From assembly GCF_900111155.1 (NCBI RefSeq), contig NZ_FOGG01000013.1, forward strand, positions 62,001 to 126,000: DNA of 64,000 bases, written 5' to 3'. This DNA comes from Pedobacter rhizosphaerae. GTDB lineage: Bacteria; Bacteroidota; Bacteroidia; Sphingobacteriales; Sphingobacteriaceae. Positions 55,301 through 63,378 of the stretch are shown here, piece after piece. Every line of letters begins with the position of its first letter. Positions within the stretch are counted from its first letter, which is position 1. The notes beneath the pieces were generated by a model. That model did no database searches. It worked only from the letters and a program-made list of their open reading frames with translations, and had not been told where the DNA came from. The position numbers and the translations under genes are program-made.

Positions 55301-55633
55301 CAATGTTCCGTTGGCAGGTACTTTAAGGCTATATTTACCATTGTTATCCGCCTGTGCTCCAACCTTGGAAAACTTAAGGGTAACTGTTGCGCCGGGAAGT
55401 GGTCCATCGGCATCCTTTATCGTTCCTTTAACTATTATCTCATCCTGAAAGGGTGGCGGATAATTAAAAGTGCTTTCATAACCTGTGCCGGAAAAAGATA
55501 ATTTTGGATAGAAGAATCCAAGGATAACAAGTGGGATACATATTTTTTTGATTCCTGCTGCGCCCCACGATTGAAAAAAGGAGGCTAAACGTCGCTTCAT
55601 AGCGACATACTTAATTAAAGTACTCACGTTCAT
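52397..55633 (-). CDS. SusC/RagA TonB-dependent outer-membrane transporter (PUL D)
   Basis: 1078 residues from the ATG at 55633; the ATG at 55600 (MKRRLASFFQSW) is also possible. A hydrophobic stretch (ICIPLVILGFFYPKLSFSG) is the signal. The carboxypeptidase-regulatory-like domain (VKGTIKDADGPLPGATVTLK) is followed by the plug (IAYQRSGEPGQDNASFFIRG; SLYGARGANGVILIVTKSG) and the barrel, ending VYNVGVQIGF. It closely parallels the PUL A SusC. Upstream lies a 684-bp gap and then the AraC and hybrid two-component regulators, which probably control it. Confidence 0.95.
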   Translation of the reverse strand: MNVSTLIKYVAMKRRLASFFQSWGAAGIKKICIPLVILGFFYPKLSFSGTGYESTFNYPPPFQDEIIVKGTIKDADGPLPGATVTLKFSKVGAQADNNGKYSLKVPANGTLIFSMVGYKTKEIEIKGESNINVVLESLNNLDEVAVVAFGTQKKSSMISAITTINPKELKVPSSNLTTALAGKLAGVIAYQRSGEPGQDNASFFIRGVTTFGYKRDPLIMIDGIEVTATDLARMQPDDIASFSIMKDATATSLYGARGANGVILIVTKSGEEGKAKIQVRFENSTSQNTRNLEFADPVTYMKLANEAVITRNPLGVLPYAQNKIDQTALGANPYIYPANDWRQMLLKDRTNNQRMNFSTNGGGKIARYYIAGTYNNDNGLLKVDQRNNFNSNINLKSYQLRSNININMTKTTEVIVRLSGSFDDYTGPIDGGSGLYTKIMRSNPVLFPAYYPADQMPKTNHILFGNSSNGLLINPYADLVKGYRDYSRSLMNAQFEVKQDLAFITPGLSARGMFNTSRYSYFDLSRNYNPFFYAASGYNSLNNTYGLTLLNEGFATEYLNYSEGAKDINTTTYMEAAVNYAKQFGKVHDVTGLLVYQRRQQLFANNGTLQKSLPYRNQGLSGRFTYGYDSRYLAEVNFGYNGSERFFESERYGLFPAFGIGWLISNEKFWKPISTVVSKLRLKATYGLVGNDAIGGPEDRFFYLSEVNLSDPGKGATFGEQFAYNRPGVTVNRYDNRFITWERAKKFNFGTELTLFNDFNLQVDVFSETRDNILMTRASIPSTMGLAAAIKANTGKAKANGVDISADYSKNFNSSLWLRLHGNFTYAHSEFLQFEEPEYKERYLSRIGQPLSQTYGLIAERLFIDQADVANSPRQTFGEYAAGDIKYRDVNADGQITDLDKVPIGLPTDPEIIYGFGFSTGYKNFDLSVFFQGSARSSFWIDTRATAPFVPYNYPGESLGGTQNALIKAYADNYWSEDNQNLYALWPRLSDNTNLNNAQTNTWFMRNGSFLRLKSAEMGYSLPKKILNKIRLSNARFYVSGTNLLSLSGFKLWDIEMGGNGLGYPVQRVYNVGVQIGF

Positions 55634-56317
55634 TTAGTTTATATTTGGTTATTTGCCGAGTTTTTAATTATCAAAATGTTCCATTTGCGGATAGTTTTTC
55701 CTTTGGAAACACCTTTTAGGCTGAAGAGCATTCCGGCAACAATTGCATCTTCAAAATTTTGAAATCAAGCTCAAAACCCTGCCATATCTGGATCATAATT
55801 TATCCATATCATATACCAAGACCGGTAATTTTTAATGGAATCAGCATAGGAGAAAAATTGGATTCATTTTTTAAGGTTTTAGGGTAAAACAATGTCAATA
55901 CAAGTCCTGTCAACTGCCTAATTAGCGTTGGATAATAGTTTCTAAGAAGAATGATTATTGGATTGCTGCCTGGTTCTGCAGAAGATTAGGGTAAATCTTA
56001 TTTGTCCATAGTAACTGAATTTATTTGGTTATACATATTATGTTCAGGTTATTTTAAAAATATAATCGGCTGCACACTTCTGCAGTGATAATCAGGCATT
56101 TCATTGCCTGCGGTCAACTTACTGCAATCATTGAATTGTTTATCTGGTTAGTGCGAACTACATGGGTAAGTGATCGCAATCAAATTTAATCTTCCAGACA
56201 AAAAATTACTTTATGATAATCAGACCATTTTTTACATTTTTCCGGCTTTTATGAACCGTTATTTCTTTCATGGATAACCAATATTCATCAAAAATGGGAA
56301 ATGAAGGGATGGTTCTG
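55634..56317. other. Long intergenic region upstream of PUL D susC (684 bp)
   Basis: No supported gene. It should hold the operon promoter. A TAAATTTG element (minus strand, 56188-56181) fits the -7 consensus but has no TTTG at the right spacing and would leave a ~540-nt leader. A small hairpin (CAGGCA / TGCCTG, 56093-56110) may lie in that leader or end the AraC transcript. The length fits a region bound by a hybrid two-component regulator. Confidence 0.45.
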
Positions 56318-57211
56318 CTAATCGATCAGATTCAGCGTTTTATTCTGTAACCTGTAAGCACCGGGAGTTAGGCCTGTCATCTTTTTAAAAACTCTTGAAA
56401 AATAGTGTACGTTATCAAAACCTGTAAGTTCTGCTATTTCTTCCTGCTGCTTTTTAGTGGTTATAATCAGGTACTGGGCACGTTCAATTCTTTTCTGAAG
56501 GATATAATTTACAGGACTTTGCCCGGTATAGCGGTGGAAGAGCCTCGAAAAATAATCCGTGCTTAAATTCGCGCGGGCTGCCAGCTGGCTAATTTTCAAT
56601 GGAGTTTTGATATTGATCTGAATATGTCCGATAGCATCCATAACCGTTGACGGCTTAACAACCGATCTATCTTTGATGAACAGTTCCGGTTTAAGAAATT
56701 TTGAAATCAACTGCAAAATAATCCCCTGAGTTTCATATTGTGCCGAAATACTCTGAAGGTTATTCAGCTCGGTATATTCTTTATAGTATACATCTTTCTC
56801 ATATACCAAAGGATCATTGGACCTGTTAATCCCCCTCCCAGGATTGATAGCGATCAATCGTTTAAAATTGGCAACATCATTTTCGTTAGCCTTTACCTCC
56901 AGGCTTTTCCTGCAATTTGAGAAAAGGGACACGCTATCTACTGAATCTTCAAAAAACTGAACGAAATACTGGCTCAAAAAATGATCACAATACAGGTTAC
57001 ATAAGGTAAAGCTTGGGATTAAGTACAGATAACCTGGACGTAAGGTGATTGAACCATCTGGTCCGGATACACTCCCCTCACCGGCATCAATATAATACAG
57101 TCTGTAATACGGACTGATTACATTCCTAAAATTCCACTTATCACCGAGTTTAACATAATCGACGTTCAATAACTGAAAGGAATGTTTGATGAGCCTTTTA
57201 TTCTTTGTCAT
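56318..57211 (-). CDS. AraC family transcriptional regulator
   Basis: 297 residues from the ATG at 57211 (MTKNKRLIKHSF). A longer frame begins with TTG at 57277 and is not convincing. The N-terminal cupin-like sensor (~10-130; YRLYYIDAGEGSVSGPDGSI, LRPGYLYLIPSFT) is followed by a C-terminal double helix-turn-helix (~190-295): LKISQLAARANLSTDYFSRL, FHRYTGQSPVNYI, IAELTGFDNVHYFSRVFKKM, TGLTPGAYR. The fold suits sugar sensing. It lies between the hybrid two-component gene and PUL D, all in one direction, so it could add a second control over PUL D. Confidence 0.92.
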   Translation of the reverse strand: MTKNKRLIKHSFQLLNVDYVKLGDKWNFRNVISPYYRLYYIDAGEGSVSGPDGSITLRPGYLYLIPSFTLCNLYCDHFLSQYFVQFFEDSVDSVSLFSNCRKSLEVKANENDVANFKRLIAINPGRGINRSNDPLVYEKDVYYKEYTELNNLQSISAQYETQGIILQLISKFLKPELFIKDRSVVKPSTVMDAIGHIQINIKTPLKISQLAARANLSTDYFSRLFHRYTGQSPVNYILQKRIERAQYLIITTKKQQEEIAELTGFDNVHYFSRVFKKMTGLTPGAYRLQNKTLNLID

Positions 57212-57466
57212 ACTGCCTCTGCGCTGTTTAATTTGGTATAATAAGTAAAATATTAAATGATGACCCTGGTCTTTCAACCGACCTGTGGACCAGCTTACTT
57301 TTAATTAGACATTGCTAAATTCCACAAACAGGGACAATTCGGGGAGGGGGAAACAGGTAAAATTAAAGGGGGAAAAAATATTTTTTCCCTCTAAAGATTA
57401 ATTTACCGGCTAAAAATGAGGATTGAAATTGATTTCAGGATTCTGATGATCTAAAGACAGGCACTA

Positions 57467-60400
57467 TCAGCTATTCCGCTTTAAGTCTCTATTTATCGAA
57501 TGATTGTGGGAGAATATTTTTCTATACTTTTTGATGTATTCTGAGGGGTTCATCAAAAACACCTTTTTAAACTGTTCCCTAAAATGTTTGATATCATTCA
57601 ATCCAACCATATACATCGTTTCCCTGATTGTATTGTCGGTACTGATAAAAATCTCAGCTGCTTTTCGAAGGCGGATAAAACGGATGAAGCTGTTTGAGGT
57701 ATGACCAGAAATCGATTTAATTTTTTTAAAGAGATTTTCCCTCGACATACCTATTTCTTCGGCTAAAATTTTAATGTTAAAATCAGGATTTTCCATGTGC
57801 TTCTCCACGATATTGATGCAGTTGCTTAAAAAGTCTTTATATTCAGCTGAAATCCTGGAACTATTAGGATTGAGTGTAATCTCACTATAAAAATACTTTT
57901 GCAGGCTATTTTTACTTTTTAAAATGCCGGCAATCCTGGCCATCAGCAAATCTTTGTCGAAAGGCTTACTGATAAAATCATCAGCGCCACTTTCTATTCC
58001 TTTGAGTTTAATTTCTGCCGATGTACTTCCTGTGAGCAAAACGATTGGGATGTGGCAAACAGATTCATCTTCTTTCACAATACTACAAAGCTCTACCCCT
58101 CCCATTCCGGCCATCATTACGTCACTGATTACAATATCGGGTAAAAGTTCACGAATAGTCAACAATCCGCTTTCAGCATCCCAGGTATGCATAACCTGAT
58201 AATTGGCGCTAAATATTTCCCGAAGATAGCTGGCAATTTCTTCATTATCATCTACAATCAATATTGTTTTCCTTTCCTCGGAGAGATTATTACCGAGTCC
58301 AGGCTGGCTGTAATCAACAGTATCAGTTTTCAGATCATAATCATTGACCTCATTGATTAACCTAGAACCTTCCTGTACATCGGCTATTAAGAGCGAAGGA
58401 TTGATGTGATTTTTCCCCTTTAAGAGCAGAACATTAAATAAAGTACCCTTACCTTTACTGCTTTGGCAATTGATCTCTCCTCCGTGCATTTCTATGAAAC
58501 TTTTGACCAAATATAGTCCGATCCCAAAGCCAGTTCCTAAAAAACTACTTTTGTCTTCCTGATAAAACCGGTTAAAGATCTTTTCCTGCGATTCTTCGGG
58601 AATACCACAGCCTGAATCCTGAACCAGTATATTGACATCATTAAGGTTTTCCTGTACCCTTACTGTTATCTCTCCCTGGTTAGGCGTAAACTTAAATGAA
58701 TTGGAGAGTAAATTAAAGATTACAATTTCGAGTTTTTCGCGATCGGCAAAAACTTCTACACATTCTGAAGAGGAATAAAAGTTATAATTTATCTGGCATG
58801 TTTTTGCCTGATTTGTAAAGCAATAGAAAACTTCTTTAACCAGATCAACAATATTGAGTTTTGAGGCTTTGAATGCATCAGCCTCTGCATCAGTTTTGCT
58901 GAATAACAATAACTGATCTACCAGACTTAATAAGCGTTTAGCATTGCGGTAAACAATATTCATACTGCTTATATCTAAATTCTTGTTATCCTGATACAGC
59001 AGGTCTTTTACTGGATTGATAATAAGGGTCAGCGGGGTCCTAAACTCGTGAGAGATATTGGTAAAAAAAGAAAGTTTTTTTTCATTCAGTTCTTTCTCCT
59101 TTTCACTCTCCAGGTGTGCGATTTTTATTTCATATTTAAGTTTTTCCTGTTCTCTTCTATAAGAAATGTAGACATACCCTCCCAGAACTATAAGCCCCGA
59201 ATATAGCAAATATGCCCACCAGGTATGATACCAGGGTGGATTGATGGTGATAATCAAAGTGGTTAATTGCTTATTCCAAACCCCATCATTGTTGGATGCT
59301 TTAACCTCAAACCGGTAGCTTCCCGGATTCAGGTTTGTATAAGTGGCCTTTCTTTGGTTGCCAACCTCATTCCACTTTTCATCAAAACCAACCAGCCTGT
59401 AGGCATATCTATTCTTAGGGGTAGAGGCAAAGTTAAGGGCAACAAATTCCAATGAAAAAACACTTTGGTCATGGGCAAGGATAATCTCCTTTGCGATATT
59501 GAGGTTATCCTTTAAAGGGCCGTTCGGATCAGGAAGGACAGTTTTATTAAAGAGTTGAAAATCGGTGATATATACAGGGTAAACAGTGGTATCTGTTAAA
59601 ATTTGCTTTGGATCAAAATACAGGTATCCTTTATTTCCGGCAACAAAAATTTCTCGCTCACTGTTTGCTATTACCGTATTTACCGACAACCCATCGGTTT
59701 CATCAAAATTTCTTATCTCTTTGGTTATGGTGTTTAGACTAGATACGCCATTTTCTGTAGTGAGCCATATTGTACCTTGCCGGTCTTCAGTGATTTCCTT
59801 AAATATATTACTGGAAAAACCATCCTTTTTGGCATAGGTAATAAAGCGGTGATTATTCAGGTCATATTTATTCAGTCCATCCGTGGTACATACCCAGATA
59901 TTTTTTTTTGAATCGGTATAAATGGCATTAATCACATTACTGCTTAATCCTTTATAGTAGCGGTCAGTTGTCATGATGGACTGAAAATGGCCAGTCTTCA
60001 TATCAAAAATATTGATCCCTCCGCCATACGTACCTACCCAGATCTTCCCATCCGGCGCTTTGGCCAGATTATAGGTATGGTTATTATTTATAGATAGCGG
60101 ATTATCCGGTTGGTTATAATAATGCTTAAACTGGTTCCGGTAAAGATCGTAAACCTTTATTCCAGCGTCTGTTGCCAGCACATAAATACCGCGCTCTACT
60201 TCCAGAATATCCCTAAAAACATCTTCATTAAAAAGATTGCCAAGAACAGAATGATGGGAATGGTGGGTAAAATGCTTCCCGCGTTCATCATAGCTGTCAA
60301 AACCATCTTCGGTAAGTATCCATAGGGTATTCTGGCTATCAAGATAAAGCCTACTAACATTATTACTGGTTAAGCTATTATTATTATCTTCCTTGACGAA

Positions 60401-61570
60401 AGTTTCAACTTTCAGCGATTTTATATTTATCCGTGAAAGTCCATTATTGGTACCCAACCAAATAACCGGGTGTTGAACAACAATACTCGTCACCTCCCGG
60501 TTAACGAGCGATAATGAATTAAGCCTGAACTTATGTGCTGTTTTATTTATTTTATGGAGTCCGTTTCTGGCATTGATCCATATTACGCCTTCATTATCTT
60601 TATAGGAATCCCCGTAAGCAAAATTTTGGATGTTGCCGATTTTAGTCCATTCATTTAAACGGGTATCCAGAAAATAGAAACCATCATCCTGCCCGACAAG
60701 TATAGATTGCTGGTCAACATTCATAAGGCTGAAAACGGTGTATTTACCCTTTTCAGCATGTTTAACTTTTGAAAATCTTGCAGTTGCCGGATTGAACTTA
60801 AAGAGTCCACTCCAATAAGTACCCACCCATATCATACCATCGGTACCATAGCAGAGCGACCAAATGTCATTGGGGTTTTTCTCACCCGTTGCCTGATATT
60901 GAAGAAAATTCGAGAATGATCTGTTTTTTTTGTCAAACTTATTCAGCCCTCCGCTCCAGTTCCCGAGCCATAGGTTATTCTCCTCATCTTCAATAATTGA
61001 ATTGACAGATTTACCCATCATGCTTCCTTTTTTAGATGCGTTTGGCTTGTAAACAATAAATCTTTTTTGCCGGGGTAAATACTCATTAAACCCATCATCA
61101 GTTCCCACCCATATAACCCCGTTTTTATCACACAAAAGGGACCATACTTTATTATTACTCAAAGAACCGGGCTTACTTTCGCTGTGGAAAAATCTGGTGA
61201 AAGTTTCAGACAAAGGATCAAACAAATTTAATCCGTCCATCGTGGCTACCCATATCCTGCCGTTATGATCTTCACAAAGGGCATTGATATAGTTATTGGT
61301 GATCGAATTATCATCGTTAATTTTAGCAGAGAAAACTTTGAAATGATAACCATCAAAACGGCAAAGCCCATTTTCTGTCCCTACCCAGACAAATCCCCTC
61401 TTGTCTTTAAGTGTTGCTGTAGTATTTTTTGATGGAAGCCCGTCGGTTAGCTTATAGGTTTTGATATCTCCCTCTGCTGGCACCCTTATGCCTGCAGGCT
61501 GGCAAAAGGAAACCTTAAGACTCAACATGATCAGGCAAAATGAAAATAATAACATCCTGATTATAATCAT
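57467..61570 (-). CDS. Hybrid two-component system regulator (HTCS) with AraC output
   Basis: 1367 residues. After a signal peptide (LLFSFCLIMLSLKVSFC) a periplasmic sensor of many Reg_prop propeller repeats (GFVWVGTENGLCRFDGY, GRIWVATMDGLNLFDP and so on; ~35-690) is followed by a Y_Y_Y domain (~715-800) and one membrane helix (AYLLYSGLIVLGGYVYISY). Then come HisKA (FTNISHEFRTPLTLI; phospho-acceptor His), HATPase (NLLSNSFKFTPNQG, DSGCGIPEES, GFGIGLYL), a receiver (ILIVDDNEEIAS; DIVISDVMM with the phospho-Asp; LLTGST) and a C-terminal AraC helix-turn-helix (~1260-1350). HTCS proteins bind an oligosaccharide in the periplasm and activate the adjacent PUL. Neighbours are AraC and PUL D downstream. 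Confidence 0.96.
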   Translation of the reverse strand: MIIIRMLLFSFCLIMLSLKVSFCQPAGIRVPAEGDIKTYKLTDGLPSKNTTATLKDKRGFVWVGTENGLCRFDGYHFKVFSAKINDDNSITNNYINALCEDHNGRIWVATMDGLNLFDPLSETFTRFFHSESKPGSLSNNKVWSLLCDKNGVIWVGTDDGFNEYLPRQKRFIVYKPNASKKGSMMGKSVNSIIEDEENNLWLGNWSGGLNKFDKKNRSFSNFLQYQATGEKNPNDIWSLCYGTDGMIWVGTYWSGLFKFNPATARFSKVKHAEKGKYTVFSLMNVDQQSILVGQDDGFYFLDTRLNEWTKIGNIQNFAYGDSYKDNEGVIWINARNGLHKINKTAHKFRLNSLSLVNREVTSIVVQHPVIWLGTNNGLSRINIKSLKVETFVKEDNNNSLTSNNVSRLYLDSQNTLWILTEDGFDSYDERGKHFTHHSHHSVLGNLFNEDVFRDILEVERGIYVLATDAGIKVYDLYRNQFKHYYNQPDNPLSINNNHTYNLAKAPDGKIWVGTYGGGINIFDMKTGHFQSIMTTDRYYKGLSSNVINAIYTDSKKNIWVCTTDGLNKYDLNNHRFITYAKKDGFSSNIFKEITEDRQGTIWLTTENGVSSLNTITKEIRNFDETDGLSVNTVIANSEREIFVAGNKGYLYFDPKQILTDTTVYPVYITDFQLFNKTVLPDPNGPLKDNLNIAKEIILAHDQSVFSLEFVALNFASTPKNRYAYRLVGFDEKWNEVGNQRKATYTNLNPGSYRFEVKASNNDGVWNKQLTTLIITINPPWYHTWWAYLLYSGLIVLGGYVYISYRREQEKLKYEIKIAHLESEKEKELNEKKLSFFTNISHEFRTPLTLIINPVKDLLYQDNKNLDISSMNIVYRNAKRLLSLVDQLLLFSKTDAEADAFKASKLNIVDLVKEVFYCFTNQAKTCQINYNFYSSSECVEVFADREKLEIVIFNLLSNSFKFTPNQGEITVRVQENLNDVNILVQDSGCGIPEESQEKIFNRFYQEDKSSFLGTGFGIGLYLVKSFIEMHGGEINCQSSKGKGTLFNVLLLKGKNHINPSLLIADVQEGSRLINEVNDYDLKTDTVDYSQPGLGNNLSEERKTILIVDDNEEIASYLREIFSANYQVMHTWDAESGLLTIRELLPDIVISDVMMAGMGGVELCSIVKEDESVCHIPIVLLTGSTSAEIKLKGIESGADDFISKPFDKDLLMARIAGILKSKNSLQKYFYSEITLNPNSSRISAEYKDFLSNCINIVEKHMENPDFNIKILAEEIGMSRENLFKKIKSISGHTSNSFIRFIRLRKAAEIFISTDNTIRETMYMVGLNDIKHFREQFKKVFLMNPSEYIKKYRKIFSHNHSINRDLKRNS

Positions 61571-61667
61571 AGTGTGTCAGATATTTGGTTTAGACATTTT
61601 AATGATATGCCAATACAGAGATAATAATTGAATAAAGGTCTATCCCTTAATGTTAATATAATTATTT

Positions 61668-61682
61668 AACTTGAAACAAGTT
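61668..61682. promoter_or_regulatory. Inverted repeat upstream of the HTCS gene
   Basis: AACTTG and CAAGTT are separated by AAA, about 98 bp before the HTCS start. The size fits a regulator half-site pair. It is the only symmetrical element in the 253-bp gap, and no strong promoter motif was found there. Confidence 0.35.
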
Positions 61683-61823
61683 CCTGCACTGTTATTTTTT
61701 TTCTGAAAATGCTATTCATGGGAAATTTGCCAGAGAGTTTTTTTACTATGATTCCTTTACAATTACAGCAAATGATATGCCTGATAGGAGGTTTTTAACA
61801 TTAAACCAGGATCGGGCTATATT

Positions 61824-62846
61824 TTAAAAGAGATTACATATCAATCCTCGGTCAGCCAATTCCTGCCAGAATGATTTAGGAACATCATGTTGGGCCATTG
61901 CTATATTTTCAGCGACCTTGTGAGGTTTTGATGTACTCATAGCGATGCTTTTTATCCCGGAGAAACTCCTGGCATACTGATAACAAACTACCGCAGGCAA
62001 CAGATTATACTGATCACAGATTTCATAAAAGTCAGCACGCCAGTTAATGAGTTCCATGTCTTCCTTCACATTGATATCAAGTAAACGATAATTATAATAA
62101 TCACTGCCTGTTAAAAAACCGCCGTTAAAAATAGCGGAGTTGATGACAGGTATATTATTTTTTTCCAGTTCGGATACAAAATCTATCAGCTCAATTGGAT
62201 GAGAGATAATGGTCAGGCTATTGGCGATCATCACCCAGTCAAGTCTAACCTCCCTGGAAATTTTACGTATAATTTTCCAATCTTTTGCGCCAATCCCTAC
62301 TGCCTCCACCTTTCCAAGTGATTTAAGTTCCATCAGGGCACGATAAGCTTCCAGGATATCCTGGTAACGTTTTTGATAATCGGAATCATCTATGGCTGCA
62401 AGAAGATATTCATCGGGGTCATGAACAGATACATATTGGGCATTGTAGTCCCCCAAAAGTTCGTTACCCTGTTCAAAACACTCCAGGATCCCCTGGTAAC
62501 TGATTCTTTGAACAGCATCATACTTAAGATCCTTCCATACACCTGGTTCAAAAGTGGGTTCGCTACCGACAAGTTCAGTTCTAAACCAGCCCAGTTTATT
62601 TGATATGATTACTTTCGAGTGTGCAGCCCTACAATCTGCCAAACAGGCTCCCAATACCTCAAGAGAAAGCCCCGCACCATATTTCCCAGCGGTATCAAAA
62701 AAAGCGGTATCCCCTGAAGAGGACAGACAAGCCTCAACAATTAGCTTCTTGTTCGCATAGGTTTCAGCCTTGTAAATATTTCCAAGCCCACTGGTTCCGA
62801 ATACAAATGGGGGTATCTGTAATGTTGCCCGTCCTTGCTTACTCAC
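61824..62846 (-). CDS. Aldo/keto reductase, L-fucose (D-threo-aldose) 1-dehydrogenase-like
   Basis: 340 residues. The catalytic tetrad of the family is readable: FFDTAGKYGAGLSLEVLG (Asp, Tyr), VIISNKLGW (Lys) and YVSVHDPDEY (His). The N-terminal GTSGLGNIYK fits the beta-1 strand. Members near it oxidise L-fucose or D-arabinose to the lactone with NAD(P)+. The start codon is GTG at 62846, and it overlaps the mutarotase stop by 8 bp (GTGAGTAA), so the two are translationally coupled. A mutarotase and a 1-dehydrogenase fit the oxidative route of L-fucose degradation, matching the three fucosidases nearby; other sugars are not excluded. Later pathway enzymes are not in the window. Confidence 0.85.
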   Translation of the reverse strand: MSKQGRATLQIPPFVFGTSGLGNIYKAETYANKKLIVEACLSSSGDTAFFDTAGKYGAGLSLEVLGACLADCRAAHSKVIISNKLGWFRTELVGSEPTFEPGVWKDLKYDAVQRISYQGILECFEQGNELLGDYNAQYVSVHDPDEYLLAAIDDSDYQKRYQDILEAYRALMELKSLGKVEAVGIGAKDWKIIRKISREVRLDWVMIANSLTIISHPIELIDFVSELEKNNIPVINSAIFNGGFLTGSDYYNYRLLDINVKEDMELINWRADFYEICDQYNLLPAVVCYQYARSFSGIKSIAMSTSKPHKVAENIAMAQHDVPKSFWQELADRGLICNLF

Positions 62847-63201
62847 TTACCTTATCTTTTTTCTTTACACTATCCAGTTCAAATATCCTATCCATCAATA
62901 TCCACTTCTCCCCTTGCTTTGCAAAGGGCAGGGGCTGCTGAAATTTCCACATCAGGTTTTCCCACTCCTGGACTTTTTCATTGAGCTGGTCCATCTCCTG
63001 CTTGCGGGAAAAACTGAAATCTTCGGTTGTTTCCATCAACATAAAAAGCCGGTTTGAAATCCTGAAAATTTCCATCTTTAAAATTCCGGAACTGATGATA
63101 CTATCTGTTACCTCAGGCCAGCTTTTTTTATGATAATTTTCATATTCAGCGATAAGTTCAGCATCATCGATAAGATCGAGCGCCAATGCATATTTTTTCA
63201 T
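62839..63201 (-). CDS. RhaM-type L-rhamnose/L-fucose mutarotase
   Basis: 120 residues. The ferredoxin-like fold of the family shows in YALALDLIDDAELIAEYENY, followed by HKKSWPEVTDSI; the Tyr-x3-His-x3-Trp-Pro-Glu-Val core is the conserved active-site stretch. IFRISNRLFMLMETTEDFSF follows. The family interconverts alpha- and beta-anomers of 6-deoxyhexoses; in fucose operons related proteins act on L-fucose. It overlaps the aldo/keto reductase by 8 bp and follows the GH29 gene. Cytoplasmic, as no signal peptide is present. Confidence 0.9.
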   Translation of the reverse strand: MKKYALALDLIDDAELIAEYENYHKKSWPEVTDSIISSGILKMEIFRISNRLFMLMETTEDFSFSRKQEMDQLNEKVQEWENLMWKFQQPLPFAKQGEKWILMDRIFELDSVKKKDKVSE

Positions 63202-63378
63202 CTTATATTGCTTATTTTAAAATAATTATAACGGAAAAAAGGACAGAAAACTCTTCCGTGGGTTATACAGTTGACTGATAAACGGAATAACGATATTTGT
63301 TAGTTTCTGAACCAAGGAACTGGCAAAACGCCAGCCCTTTCCAGAGAACGATAACCAAAATTAATATTCGCTATGGTT

